Assembly (NCBI RefSeq): GCF_024713945.1 | Contig: NC_134677.1 | Location: 434,001 to 498,000, forward strand | DNA from: Dermatophagoides farinae | Lineage: Eukaryota; Arthropoda; Arachnida; Sarcoptiformes; Pyroglyphidae | Length of the DNA: 64,000 bases | Direction of reading: 5' to 3' | Part shown: positions 33,525-47,700 of the stretch, piece after piece | Layout of the letters: each line of letters starts with the position of its first letter | Position numbering within the stretch: position 1 is the first letter of the stretch | The notes under the pieces: model-generated | Databases searched by the model: none | What the model saw: the letters and a program-made list of their open reading frames with translations, nothing else | Told to the model about the DNA's origin: nothing | Program-made: the position numbers and the translations under genes

Positions 33525-35352
33525 ATGTATAAAAAAGATCGACCAATGTTGAGCGTTACATCGCTCTTGTATGGTTCACCTGCACCAAACAGTTATCCAT
33601 CATTATTTAATAACAGCAACAAAAATATTAATAATGGAATGGGTAAGTGAAATTTGTTTTTTTTTGTTGTTAAAAATTTGAATTTCTAAATAGAAATTTT
33701 ATCACTTAGGTTCTTCGATGACAAATCCAAATGATAATGGTGGCATGACATTGATTGGTAATGGAAATGTCCATAATACAGCTATTACAATGAATACAAC
33801 TAGTCCAATTATTGGTGGTGGTGGTGGTGGAACGAATCAAACATCTTTATTAAATCAAGTTCATAGTCCAACGACAACAATACAACAACAACAACAACAA
33901 CAAATGAATAATAGTAATAGTCCAACAAATATTGTTGTTTCTACCTGTGATAATAATAATAATAATCATCATCAACGATATCCTCCTAATCATCCACTAA
34001 GTGGTTCAAAACATTTATGTGCCATTTGTGAAGATCGTGCTTCGGGTAAACATTATGGTGTTTATAGGTTTGTGTGTTATGTGGAAACATTTATATTTAC
34101 AAATATTTGACTTTTGTTTTATCATTTATTTATTTCTGATTTCTAGTTGTGAAGGTTGTAAAGGTTTTTTTAAACGTACCGTACGCAAAGATTTAACCTA
34201 TGTTTGTCGTGATGATAAAAATTGTATTGTCGACAAAAGACAACGTAATCGTTGCCAGTATTGTCGTTATCAAAAATGTTTAGAAATGGGTATGAAACGT
34301 GAAGCCGTACAAGAAGAACGACAACGTAATAAACCATCAACAACGGCGGAAACTAATGAACCAGAATCATCGACAACGATAAATTCACCAACAACAACGA
34401 CAACATTGAATCATTATCATCAGAATAATCATCAATCTCATCATGATCGACGACTATTTAATGATCTAAATATTGAACGTTTAACAGATGCAGAAAAATT
34501 GATTGAAATTACTTCAAAGGTAATGTTTGGTTTTCTTTGACCATGACTTTAGCTGAAATTCAATTAGTTACTTTAAATTTATTTTCAGTGTTCACCAACA
34601 ACAACAACAACAACAACAACAACGACGAAAAAAGGAGCAACCAGAGAAATTGAACTTTTATTCAAGTGGATCAAAAACATTCCTTATTTTCAATCATTGG
34701 ATCCAAATGATCAACTTGTTTTGTTGAAAAGTGGTTGGAATGAATTATTGATTGCTGAATTTTCATATCGTTCCACTTGTAAACAGGATGCCTTACTATT
34801 AGCTAACGGTGTGGAGGTTAGCCAACAAAAAGCCCAAAGCGCCGGTATTGGTGATATTTTTAGCCGTGTTCTCAATGAACTTGTAGCAAAAATGCGTGAA
34901 ATGCAAATGGATCCAGCTGAAATTGGCTGTCTAAGGGCCATCGTATTATTTAATCCAGGTATATTTTTGTTTCCTTGCATCATTTCATTGGCTACAATTA
35001 ATTGATCAAATTTTTTTTTTATTTTCAGCGCTTAAAAATTTAAAAAACATAGATATTGTAGAAAAATTACGTGATCGTGTTTATTCATTGTTGGAAAATC
35101 ATTGCCGACTACTATATCCGGATAAAACAAGTAGATTTGCTAAACTATTGGTTCGTTTACCGGCATTACGTTCAATTGGTCTAAAATGTATTGAACATTT
35201 ATTTTTTCAACAATTTCTCGCTGAAAATGATTTAAGACAAAATATTGGTGAGAATTTTTTTATCAGAAATTTTTTATTTACTGATTGATTTTTTTTTCTT
35301 TGGTTTATTTATAGATATTTTCATTTCACAAATGTTAATGATTCCTAAATAA
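33525..35352 (+). CDS. usp: RXR/ultraspiracle nuclear receptor
   Basis: Six exons, 33525-33642, 33710-34067, 34147-34519, 34589-34958, 35029-35247 and 35315-35352, give 491 residues. The N-terminal A/B region is Asn/Thr/Gln-rich. The DNA-binding domain starts at Cys143 ([27 protein letters not shown] in outline; P-box CEGCKG) with the C-terminal extension [12 protein letters not shown]. The ligand-binding domain holds [16 protein letters not shown]-like [34 protein letters not shown] and [19 protein letters not shown], near-identical to RXR. It is the obligate partner of the ecdysone receptor and other nuclear receptors in arthropods. Odd points: a poly-Thr insert opens exon 4, and the last exon ends [13 protein letters not shown], so helix 12 lacks the Glu of the usual FLMEML core. 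ATG at 33525 is the first in frame after a stop at 33483; upstream exons remain possible. Confidence 0.95.
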
Positions 35353-35872
35353 AATGATGATCGTCTGATTTGGACCTCAACACAATGTGAATGTTCGATG
35401 TTAATCTCATCATCATAGTTTTGTGTTTAGTTTGGCTGTTCATTTATTTTCATGGATTCGAAAAAAAGACTGTATGAATCTCTGCAATGTTTTTTATTAT
35501 TATTATTATGAAAAGTACAAATTATTCGTTTTCGTTTTCAATTCATTCAAAGTTTACACACACAAAAAAAACGACATGTTTTTACATTTTTTTTTGTTGT
35601 TAAGTCATAAGAATTTTATTTTTTTCTTCAATTTTTTCGTTTTATTTTATTTTATTCTTTTTTTGCGATAAAAATATGAAAAATAAGAAAAATATTAAAT
35701 TAAATGCTATTTTAATCCATCACTGAGCCAGTTGTGTTGATTTGGATTTTTTTTTTTTTTTGGTTTGTTTATTTGTTTTCTTGAGTTCTCAGCTTTCATG
35801 TGGTTGGTTCAATTTTTTTTCTTTGAATAAAATTTTTTTTTTTTTTGATTATAACAACAACAAACCAGAAAA
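35353..35872. other. intergenic, RXR 3' UTR and MRGBP promoter
   Basis: T-rich 520-nt gap between two genes on the same strand; no additional feature seen. Confidence 0.5.
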
Positions 35873-36802
35873 ATGCCCGAATCATTTGATCAATTGGATT
35901 ACAATAAAGAATCACAATTATTATGTTCATTGTGTGCACATCCACCTGTTGGTTTTAATAAACATTTCAATATGATGGCCTGTTTGATTAGTTTTAATGC
36001 AGGTAATTCATCCGATGTTGATAGTGAAGAATTGTGGAAATATTTCAATTCAAAATATCATCAAGATCGTTTGAATGAATTGCATAAGATTCCATTTCCA
36101 AATGATGAAATGGATTATGATCTGTATGAATGTGATGATTTTAAAGAATTGATCGATAAACGTCGAAAAGAAGAAAAAGAAAAAGAGAAAACAAAATCAG
36201 AATCGCAACACGCTAAAGATCATCCATCCATTGAAGCTAGTGATGATAATACATTATCCGGTGCTTCAACACCGATCAATGTTCAAACACCACAATTGCC
36301 ATCATCAAGAAAACGAAAATCAGCAACGACTACGACTACATCACTTCAGGACAATTCTTTAGGATCGATGGATCAAAAATCTCAAACTCCTACAGTGGCA
36401 AGTCGCCGTCGTGATAGATCAGATTCAGAAAAAAATGAACGTTCAGAAAGTACTACTACTAGTAGTAGTAGTAATAAACATTCACATCGACATCGTTCGG
36501 ATAAAGATAATAAAGATAAAGATAAGGATGATAAGATGGATAAAAGTCATTCATCATCATCAACAACATCAACATCGACACCGTCCACCACCACCACCAC
36601 TAATGTTTCGACCAAAGATAATGCATCATCATCATCATCATCGAAAAAAATTCGAACAATGCCAAAACGTCCATCACGTAATAGTACAGCCAACAATAAT
36701 ATGACAAGTTCCAACACCAGTCACACCAGTGGCGGTGGCAGTAACGCAACACCAAAATCATCATCATCATCTAATAAAAAACATGATAAAAAACATAAAT
36801 GA
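35873..36802 (+). CDS. MRGBP: MRGBP (EAF7) subunit of the NuA4/TIP60 acetyltransferase complex
   Basis: Single-exon gene, 309 residues. Residues about 15-75 match the EAF7/MRGBP domain: LLCSLCAHPPVGFNKHFNMMACLISFN, SEELWKYFNSKYHQDRLNELHKIPFPNDEMDYDL in outline. Human MRGBP has KPVGVNRHFHM, VIWDHLSTMYD and LPFPNPERNF at the same places. The protein links MRG15/MRGX to the TIP60 histone acetyltransferase complex in the nucleus. After an Lys/Glu-rich stretch (KRRKEEKEKEKTK) the C-terminal 200 residues are low complexity, Ser/Thr/Lys-rich with KDNKDKDKDDK and poly-Ser from TCA repeats, and end in KKHDKKHK. This tail is much longer than in vertebrates. The ATG is preceded by T-rich DNA and AACCAGAAAA and gives the full domain. 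Confidence 0.85.
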   Translation: MPESFDQLDYNKESQLLCSLCAHPPVGFNKHFNMMACLISFNAGNSSDVDSEELWKYFNSKYHQDRLNELHKIPFPNDEMDYDLYECDDFKELIDKRRKEEKEKEKTKSESQHAKDHPSIEASDDNTLSGASTPINVQTPQLPSSRKRKSATTTTTSLQDNSLGSMDQKSQTPTVASRRRDRSDSEKNERSESTTTSSSSNKHSHRHRSDKDNKDKDKDDKMDKSHSSSSTTSTSTPSTTTTTNVSTKDNASSSSSSKKIRTMPKRPSRNSTANNNMTSSNTSHTSGGGSNATPKSSSSSNKKHDKKHK

Positions 36803-38047
36803 TCAAATTTAGCCAAAAAAAATCATAGTAAAATCATGATTAAATTCCATTCAATTATCCACTGATTTTGTCTAAAATAAAATTAATTTTTTTTCAAAGA
36901 TTCTAAAACGCAATATTTAAAGCAAAAAAAAAATGTAAATGACTGACTTCAAGGTTTTTTTTCTACCCGTTCTATGCGCCAATCAAATCAAATGATGATG
37001 ATGATGATGATGATTGCATACATTAACAATCAAAAAAAAAATATTTATATTATGTAAATGTAAATAATCTTTCTCGGTGTGTTTGTTGATAATTAAATGA
37101 AAATTGAAAGTATATGTATGGAATTACATTCATGTGATTCAAGCAATCGACGACTATGATGATGTTTTGGCAATAAAAATTGTTTCGTTTCGTTTTTATT
37201 GGTCATTAACCTTGGCAAGAAAAAAAAACAACAACAACAACATTCTAGCCATAATTACACCGGTAATAAAACATTTTTTTTCCCGATTCAAACTCTACAC
37301 TCCACACTTACTGTTATTGATGCCCGATGTCAGTCAGTATGCCATTATCAATCATCAAATGCATTTAAATGGAAAAATTTTTTCTTTTTCTATATAAAAT
37401 GCCGTCACTATGCAGCGAGATTAAAATTGTTGTTGTTGTTGTTGTTGCTGCTGCTTGGAATGACAATCAAAAATTTTTGTTGATAAATTATAAAAACATT
37501 TTTAAAAATCCATCCGGTGTAATTGGTTGTTGTTGTTGTTGTTGTTGCCTGTCTCAATAGGTCGTCGAACCAGCAATCATTATTATTTGGTGGTGAAAAT
37601 CAGTGCCATTTTCATTTGTATTTGTTTTTTTTTGGCCAACCAAAATCTTATTTGTTAATTGATAAAACAAGAAAAAAATTTCTCTTTAATTGCCGAATCA
37701 TCGATATTTGATTGATTGGTGGATTTTTTTTGTGTATGTTTCTATTATCATCATTTATATAAATGTAAAAAATGTCGAGAAAAAAATGTGACAAAAAAAG
37801 GACAGAAGATAACGAATGGATAATGAATGGATATTTACATTTTTTTTCATTCTTCTGTTTTGTTGTTGTTGGAAACAAAAAGTTTTCCATCCCTGAATTG
37901 AATATACAAATGATAACAAAATAAATGAATGATTTTAACAAATTATTATAGCGAAATAATAATAATTAAAAAAAATAAAACAAGAAAAAAAACTAAAAAC
38001 AAGATGATTCAACACGTTTTTTTCGGATTAATTTTTTTTTGTCCTTT
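36803..38047. other. intergenic between convergent genes, no gene seen
   Basis: Stretch between MRGBP (plus) and the first OATP gene (minus), holding both 3' UTRs. It includes AATAAA-like signals downstream of MRGBP (around 36875), (ATG)n at 36992-37013 and (GTT)n runs at about 37427-37446 and 37526-37546. Confidence 0.5.
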
Positions 38048-40708
38048 TTATGGTTGCTGTTGAACGATCTTGAATTCATCGGCCATCATGACTTCGTTCT
38101 CATTCTTATCATGTTGTTGTTGTTGTTGTTGTTGTGTTGTATCATCATGAAATTGAATAGCCGATGCTTTATAACAGACAATGAGATCGATACAAAATGC
38201 AAGAAACATAATTGATGCTGTTAAACCATGAAATAATTGCCGAAAACGTGTTGAATCATATAGACGACAGGCGCCAAGTTTTCCACAATTTTCTTCCCAA
38301 AACAAACATGTAGAATCGATGATTGATCCATAAAGGATTGGACATGGAACATTACCTAGAATAATAATGTTATAATGTTGCCAAACATACATTACAAAAA
38401 AAAAACTAACCAAACAATCCGGTTGCAAATGAAATAAATCCTAATGCCATAGCTTTATCACGTGGTTCAACACAACGTAATGTAAGTAACATTGATCCAA
38501 CTTCAGAGGTAGAATGTATAAGTACAGTAAATGAAAAGATAATAATGTACAATGTCAATGTATTGCACTCTAATGGACAGATTCCAGGTTTTGCTTCTAA
38601 AGTTTCAACGATATCGATCATATCGATATTATTATTATTCGAATGTTCATGACATTTACAATCGGTATAAAATTTCTAAAGACAAAGAAAGAAATTCATT
38701 ATGATTATCTTGTTGAAAAAAAGAAGAAGAAGAAACTTAATACCTCAGTACTATTGACATGAACTGTTGAACATCCTGCCAGACAAGGTGATATAAATGT
38801 AATACCATTATTCATACAGATTGGTTCAAAACGTCCTTGTGGACAATGGCAATCATATGAACATGAAAGATTCTTGTGGTTAATATCGAGAAAATAATCT
38901 TGACTAAATGATAATATGATGATGGTAATAAATATAAAAATGTCAATATAATCACAAAATACATACCCATTGATATTATCATGTTGTTTAATACCAGCAA
39001 ATTGATTGGTTGGACAGCCCAAAAACATCAAAATAATCATTCCAATAACATAGGATAATGCAGCAAATGCAATCCATTGGGCAACTAAACGAGCACTTGG
39101 ATTATAACGACGCATAAATGTACCACTGGCAAATATACCGAATCCCATAACCAGTATACCGGCTAAACCAGCAATCATATTTGCATCAGTTGCTGTCAAT
39201 TGAAATTGACTTTCCAAATATTTTGGTAAAAATGTATAAAGACCAGATATAGGTAGAATATGCAAAACAGAGCTAGCCGTACGACAAAGTAATATATCAT
39301 TGGTAAGCAAACGTTTCAAAGCTTGAGAAAATCCACCACCACCACCACCACCAATTGTTGAATGATCATTTTGATTGCCATTCGGTTTTATCTTTTCAAT
39401 ACAATGATCAACAGATGATGAATTATTATCACAGAATGTGATCAATTCAGTATTGTTAAGCTCATCCATATGATGATGATCATGATTATTGATTCGTTGC
39501 TGATGTAATGATTTAAGAAGATTTTCTTGTTCCATTTTTTGTTGTTGTTGTTGTCTATGACAATAAGAACTTGGATCAGGTTGTGGTAATCGTCTTGGGA
39601 AAACCATCATTGGAATCGATGCTAATGCCAGCGATACACCAACCAAAAATAAACCTAACCACTGAAATATGGGAAAAAAGGAAATGGATTTTTTGAACAA
39701 ATGAAAAAAAAATCAAAATCATAAACTTACCCAAGCACCAATCCAATTAGGATCATTTGGCTGTAAATCCGATGTACCGAATGGAAATTGCACAGGTATA
39801 CTAGTACAAACAGATCCCAAAAGAAAACCACAAACCGGTCCAAATATACGAACACCAATTGTAATACCGAAATAAAGTGGTGATTCTTTTGGCGCTACAT
39901 TATCATCAATATATGGAATGCCCAATGTATTGACAGTAGTCGTACCTAATCCAATCATCAATAGACTCATGAAAAATATGGCCAGAACAAAATTATTCAC
40001 ACGACTTTGTTGTACGACAACGTCGGATTGTTGATTGCAGAATAATTCAGCCGTCGAATTATCAATCGTGCACATTGTATTCATCGGTAAATTGATCAAT
40101 GATTGTTCTTTGGCGAATAATTGTTGTTGCTGTTGTTGTGTTGATGCTGGTTGACTACCGAAAAGATAATGTGGTGTCGAACATAATAATGCTGCGAATG
40201 CAAACACCAACATACCGGTGGCTATCCATCTTGGTCTATGACCTTTGCCACCATAATACGTAAGTAATAATGCACCACTAATCTGGCCAATTTCCGTTGA
40301 ACTCATTATAATACCTGTAGTACGGCTTTGTACTTGATATAATTTTTCAATTGTTGTTAAAACACTAACAAAATATGTATAATAAATTCCTTGCAGGACG
40401 GATGTCAGGCAGAATAAAGCTAGAAAACATTTTTTATTTGCAAAATGTTGCATACATTTTGGATGCCAATTGAATATTCCACAGGAAAAATCATTATCAT
40501 CAATATTATCATGATCATCATCATTATTGGCCATCATTTTCATCATTAACATTTGATGATGATTATTTGAATGTTGTTGTTGTTTTGGATCGATAGTAAG
40601 TGATATTATTTCATTTTTTGATGAATGATTATTAATGTTGTTGTTGTTGTTGTTGTTGTTGATATTGATGGCTGCAGTAGTAGACGAATCATCTTGATTT
40701 GTTGACAT
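38048..40708 (-). CDS. organic anion transporting polypeptide (SLCO/OATP family), copy 1
   Basis: Five exons, 40708-39731, 39661-38967, 38903-38744, 38675-38411 and 38355-38048, give 801 residues. OATPs are 12-helix membrane uptake carriers for bile acids, hormones, eicosanoids and xenobiotics. Seen here are CFLALFCLTSVLQGIYYTYFVSVLTTIE, the OATP signature WIGAWWLGLFLVG (formed across the exon 1/2 junction, GAW|W), FPRRLPQP, YLESQFQLTATDANMIAGLAG and RYNPSARL. The large extracellular loop between helices 9 and 10 carries a Kazal-like Cys-rich module on exon 3 (CSYDCHCPQGRFEPICMNNGITFISPCLAGC in outline). C-terminal helices and NVPCPILYGSIIDSTCLFWEENCGKLGACRLYD complete the family pattern. The N-terminus (about 80 residues) and the C-terminal tail are Asn/Gln-rich. 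A paralogue follows at 44761 on the same strand. Confidence 0.93.
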
Positions 40709-43700
40709 TTTCTTTGTGTTTATTTTTTTTATAATTAAAGTTGATCAAAATTCAAAAATAAAGAAAGTATCAAAATGATTCGAATTCGGAAACAAAACAA
40801 AAAAAAATACAAACACAAACAAGGTTAAAATAGTATATTTAAAATTTCAACAACAACAACAACAATCCGAAAAATGATTGTTTTTGTTGTTATTTACCAT
40901 TTATATATACAATTTATTGTGACTTTTGGATCATCTTTTTTTTCTTTTATTTCCAAATCAGAATGCTTCAAGACGTGTTGGTGGTGGTGGCGACGAGTCA
41001 ATTTTTTTTTTAGCAATTAAAAACAAAATAACCACACACCATAATAAAAAAAAACACACACAAATACAAACACAAACAACACAAGAGACACAAGTCGGTC
41101 TGGTATTGATGATGGTCGTCATCAACAATCTTCTACTTGCTGATGTCTGGGTAAGATCTCTGTCGTGTGTTGTCGTGGTTGTCGATGATCGGACGACTGG
41201 TGGACAGACTATAAGAAGATTTTTTTTCTTTTCGCTTTTCAATTTGGCGTATTCACAATTTTCGATTTTTGTTTTTTCTTTTCACAACAACCACGACTAT
41301 GTTGATAATGATGACGGCTGTGGCGGCAGTCGGCAGTCTTATGAAATAAAGAAGAAAGCACCGATTTTAGGTTTTCCGATTTTTTTTCATACTACTACCA
41401 GTTGTTGTTGTTGTTGTTGTTGTTGTTGTTGGAAACACACCATTCATTGATATACAACAAATACATGCCGTTTTTATTTACACCAAATAATCATTCGAAA
41501 TAAATACACAGAAAAAAAACAACTATACAGTCACAATGATGAATTGTGAGATTTAGTGAGTGAACCTAGAAAAGCCTAAACCACAACACTAGAACAAAAC
41601 AGAGATATATAACCGGCCGACGATGAATAGAATTGTGATTGAAAAGAAAGAGAAAGAGAGAAACATGTGCATTCGGGAATTACACCACATGCATTTGTTA
41701 TATATCAACACAGGAATATCAACACAGAATTCTGTTGATTGGTTGAGTGATTTTAATTCTGGTTAGTTATCTGATGATGATTTTTTTTGGAATTAAATCT
41801 GATTCAATCTAAAAAAAATTTTATAACACACACACACACACACACGCTTCGAAATCATTGAAATGGCACAATAATAAAAGTCCATCTCTCTTTATTTCTC
41901 TGATTTTTTTTTCAAATCAAAATTGATCGAAATAAAATTAAAAAATGAATGAAACTGCTGAAAGCGGCAGTGGTGGTGGTGGTGGTGGTTGTTCTTTTTT
42001 TTTTGTTCAATGCTTTGTACTGCTTCGTAGCGTGTGTGTGATCAGTGTTTGTGTTTTTGACAAAAAAAAACTGGATGGATAACAAACAAGAAGAAAAAAA
42101 AAGATGCAGAAAACACAAAACAGCCAACCAGCCAAACAACCACATACAGCATATGGATGATGATGAAAACGAATGAGAGAGTGGCAATCGAATGGTGATC
42201 AATAGAAGAAGAAGAAGAAAAGATTTGAAAATTTTTTCATTTCACATTTTTTTTCACGTATTTCGGGCTCTCTTTTTTTTCTATAGTGAACAAAAAAAAA
42301 AAATACAGATAAACGAATGATGTGCACGATTTGTGATTGATTACATGATTAGCTTCGCCTCTTGTTTTTTTTTTTTTTTTTTTTTTGAAAAAACTTTAAA
42401 GATGTCAAAAACAAAAAAAAAATTTCGAAAGTAAGATACCAACCACCACCACCAACAACAACAACAACAACGGCGATTGTCACACTTTGTGTGTGTGTGT
42501 GTTTAAGTTATTATTAACCCTTTTTTTCCATTCTCTTCATCATTTTCTTTCTCTCTCTCATTTTCATGTCCTATTTTTTTTTGTTTTTTGTTTAAATGAA
42601 AGAAAAAGCGACAAATCTGGTTATATTGGTTTTTTTTTGCTTTTTGGTCTTACTTTTTCTCGATAATTAGGTCTTTTCTTTTCATTTCAATTTTTTTTTT
42701 TAAATAAGAAAAAGGCTTCTTTTTTAGCCTTTTTGGTTGATCATCATCATGATTTGGTCGAAATTTGATTTAGCAATAAAAAAAATGAAATGAAATGAAG
42801 TGAAATCTAGGTTATCTCCATGTTGGTCATTTCGTTTCTGGATAATACCGGATTTCGCATACACACATATTTTTAGACCAAAAAAACAAAAAAACAAAAC
42901 TCTCTGGTCTATATCGGTATTGACCGGTGTAAACCGATGATAATCAACAACAACGACAACAACAATCGTACCTTGGTGTTTTTTTTTATTTCTTTATTTC
43001 TTTTCACACAAGTTCAAGGACAGGCCAATGACATTTGTTGACAATCGTCATCATCATCATTCATAATAAACAAAAAAAAAACAAACATCCACTTTGTGAA
43101 CGATTGCAGAAAAAGATTTTTTTTTTTGCAATTTTCATGTGAAAATTCACGAAAGAAAAAAAAAGAGTTATGACGATGATGATGACCGTGTGTGTAGGTT
43201 GAATTTTTTTTTTTTTGAATAAACCACCACCGCCTTTACCTTTAGATTAAATGGACCATGGGAAATTTTTGTTTGGGAATGGTCAAGAACCCTACATGGT
43301 CCTGCTGTCAACCAAAAAAAAAACCTGTTGATTGTCTGTTTTTGTCTGTGTGTGTGTGTGTGTGTGGAAAATAAAAAACATTTTGATTTTCCCTTTGGCC
43401 TTTGACTGATGGTCGTCTAGGTTTTTTTTCTTCATCTGTTTGTGTTTGTTTGTAGTAGACAACAATTTTCGGTCATTCACATACACACACACACACGTTA
43501 TAAACGAGTACGGCACTGACCTTTAGAATTTTTTTTTTGTTTTCGTTGTTGAACTTTTTTTTTCAAAAGATATTCGATATGTGGCTTTCACTTTTCACTG
43601 TATATTATGAAGATTTTTGGATTTTTTTTTCTTGTTCAACTACTTGACCTCATAGGGTCAGATACGAACAAATGTCATGGTCAAATTAAATCAAATCTCT

Positions 43701-44760
43701 AGTTTGGATGCTGATCATCATCATCTTTGTCATCAGTGGCCAGGTCAACAATGACATGACATACCTTCATCGTATCGTCATCATCAATGTAGGGTCAATG
43801 ACAATGAAATCTGATGATGATGATGATGATGACCTTGTCATATTATAGACAGGAAATGCAAATGTTCTATTCATTCATTCAACAGACAAACAAACAAACA
43901 AACACAAAGAAAATTTTCTTTTCATTCGATATATATCGATTCAAAAAATGGGCTAAAAACGGTAACCATATGTTCATCATCATCATCATCATCAAAAAAT
44001 TGCTTCTATGGCTTGGGCAGGCACGACAGTGGACACGAATCAATCGATAGTGGATTTAAAAGAAAAATTTTTTTTATTATTATTGTTATTAGTGGGGTAT
44101 AGAAAAAAATACATTCATCAATAATAATAATAGTGGCTATAATAGTGTTAATTAATATAAATGTCCAATGGAAAAGTTGATGAGGTGATTTGTCCATTTT
44201 TTTCAGAAATTTTTTTTGTTTCTGTTTTGTTTTACATATAAATAATATAATAGAAAAATAAAACAACACATTATGGCTGGCAATAACAACAAACAAAAAA
44301 AAATTGATTGCCTATTTAATGATCAATTTTCCTAATCATGGCGGCCAAAGAGTTATTGTGTGTATGTATCACAGTATATTTTTGTTGTTGTTGTTGTTGT
44401 TGTTGAAAATGATGAAGAAAAAAATTATTTAATTAAAAAATAAATAAATAGTTGATTGATTGATTGATTATCGATGATGAAATTCAATAAATCAATTCAT
44501 TGATCGATTGATGGTGGTGATAACCTCAATTTTTTTTTCTTTCTACTGCTCATTTGAATGATGATGAGATTCATACATTGTTTGATTTGTTGTTATGTAT
44601 TGTATGTGGAGTTTATGGTAAAATAAAAAATTTCAACGAAACGAAAAGAGAAAAAAAATTTCCATTGATATCTGAGTTCATCAAATCGATTGGATGATAA
44701 TTATGGCCATGTTTCAATGATAACACCAAAAAATGATATGGTGTGTAACCTGAGATTCTC
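40709..44760. other. 4-kb spacer between the two OATP genes
   Basis: No gene recognised. Rich in simple repeats: (GTT)n at 41401-41430, (CA)n at 41826-41845, a T run at 42366-42386, (ATG)n at 43813-43831 and (GT)n at 43349-43365. The part near 40709 should hold the promoter of OATP copy 1. Confidence 0.5.
41826..41845. repeat. (AC)10 microsatellite
   Basis: Uninterrupted AC tract in the spacer between the OATP genes. Confidence 0.9.
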
Positions 44761-47700
44761 TTATACTAAACTTTCTGAACGATGATGATGATGATAATGT
44801 TTCGATGTAGATGATGATGGTAACATTTCAATCTGTATTGAATTTATATTAGATGATGGTATCATCATCGTTGTTTGATTGTCATTATTATCACCATTAT
44901 TATTATCATGATTATCATTTATTGCTATCAAATTACCAACACCAATCGGAACGGGAATCAATGATGAATTTGATGATAAATTTTCATCATCATCATCTAT
45001 GGCTGAATTATAATCTGAATCTTGCATCTGTTGCTGTTGATGTTGTTGTTGTCCACCTAGTGGCTGTTGTTCTTCATCAGCTTCAGCAATAGTTTCCGGT
45101 GCAACAGACCAACCAAATACGGATAAACGATCCAATGAAATAATTGATGATATTACTTCATCAGTAGTAAATGTACCGTTTTTCATTTGTAATTTTTTCA
45201 ATTCTTTTTTCTCACGATAACAAATTAGTAATAAATCAAAAAAGAATAAAATTGCTGCCGTTATTTTGAATGCACTACAAACACCAACATATCTATTTTG
45301 TGAAAATAAAAAAAAATAAATAGAAAGAAACAAATGAAACAAAACAAAACAAAAAAAAAATAATCCAAATCCACTCACCTCAGACGAAATTGTTCAATAT
45401 TATAAAGTAAACAGAAACCACCTTGTTCACCGCAATGATTTTTCCAAACTAAACACGTCGAATCAATAACATTACCGAAAACAATTGGCGATGGTATGTA
45501 ACCAAACAAACGAAACAAAACAAATTGCATTCCCAATGCTAATGAACGTTCTTCTTCATCAACGGATCTATATTATTTGGCCAAAAACAAATTAAAAATG
45601 AATGAATTTAAATTCATTCTGATAATGCATATACCTCAATGTAATCATAACAACAGGCATTTGTGTGATTGAAACGACCAATGTGATAATAAATAATAGA
45701 ACCATAAATGGAACCATTGCCGTACAAATCTGATGACATGGTCCAGGCGTAACGATAGGCACCATAGTGATTTCATGATTATTATTATTATTGGATAGTA
45801 GACAAGCACAATTGCTATAATTTCGAATCTAAAGAAATGGCCATTGGATTGTGCCGTCAAAAAAAAACGATAAGATAAGATAAGATAAAAAAAACTGGGA
45901 TTATGTAATCAAAACTTACATCACGAGAATTATCGACCGAAGTACAGCCAGCAAAACATGGTGAATAATAACTAATTTTATTACGAACATCACATACTGG
46001 TTCCAGATCATTCGATGAACATCGACAGCCTAGATTACATTCAGCTGTCAGATTGACGGAAAATGTATCTTGAAATCTTGTTCTATAGAAGAAGAAGAAA
46101 GAAATTAAATTTGAAAAAAATATGAAAGTCAAAAAAACATACGTGTTGGCATATGGTAATGTAGTGCCGGCCATTTTAACATTTTCACAACCAAGAAAAT
46201 ATAAAGCCGTATAGAGACCCATACAGATAATGTTGAAAAATAAAACAACTTGAATGGCACCTTTTGGTGTCAATTGAAAACGTTTCAGAATGTAGCCACC
46301 AAGAAAAATACCAAAACAAGCACCAGGTATAGCGATACCACCGGCAAATAAATTTGCTTGTGATTTTCCCAAAGAAAATTGTGTTTCCAAATATTTGGGA
46401 AGAAAAATTAGAAAACCACTAACGATTGCCAATTCCATACAAGAACCAAGACAGGTGACCATATAGACTGGATTGCATGCCAGTCGCCACATACAAGCCG
46501 GTATTTCACCCAATTTACGGCCATATTTTGTATTTTTTGAATTCATAGTTCCATTTGGATCATCACCACAGTTAGTTTTAACGTTATTACTGTTACTATT
46601 ATTGTTACTGCTGCAGTTATTACCCGTATATGAATGGCAGCCACCACCACCACCACCACCGCTTGGTAAAGCGACAATTAATTCTTTTGATTTTTTTGCT
46701 TTCAGACTTTTTGGAAATATAAAAAATGGTATCGAGATCTAAATAGTGTGGGGTCCATACGAAAAAAACAATTAGATTTAGTGGAAAGAAAAAAACTGAA
46801 AAATTATTTAAAACATACGATTAAAAGCAGTATACCGAGTAAAATGAAACCAGCCCACCATGCACCGATCCATTTAGTATGACCAGGAAAAATATCTTCT
46901 GGCACAACACCGGTGCCCAATGCATTTTCATGAACATTGATAAAGAATCCACCGAGTAGAAATCCACAAACTAGACCAAAAGCAACCATACTATACATAC
47001 AACCCATATACATTGATGAACTTTCTTTTGGCACATGATCATCAATATAAGTGGTGCCCAATGTGAAAATTGGTGTACCACCACAACCAATCAGAACCAT
47101 AGCCAACATGAAAACCAACATTTGTGGTGCATGATAATTTGATTCTTGCAGACAATTTGGATCATCATCCAAAAGACCAAGATTAATAAATTGACTATAC
47201 AAGAAAAAAAAATCTAGTTAGCAAAAATAACACGAAATGATCAAACATCTGATTTACCTGGCTTTCTCAAGAAATGGTGACGTTAATGCCGGTTTCGGTA
47301 TACGACATGTATTGTCCAAATATTGTTGATCCGATTGATTTTTACCATTATGCATTGATGATAATGGTGATTTCAATGACATAAAATGTGGTAATGAAAA
47401 TATTAACGAACCAATGGCAGTGACAACGATACCGGTACCGATCCAGCGTGGTATATGTCGATGTGTACCAAAATAACTGACAAAAATTATTGTGGCAAGA
47501 TTTCCAATCTCAAATGTCGAAACAATAGCACCGGACATTTGTGATGATATATCAAAACGTTTTTCAATCGTAGTAATAACACTATTAAAATAACCAGATG
47601 AAAGTGCCTGTTGCAGTGTTACCAAAATGCAACAAAGAAATACGAAAAATTGTATGGTTGCATATTGCCTAAGCGAATTGAATTTCAATGACCAACAACC

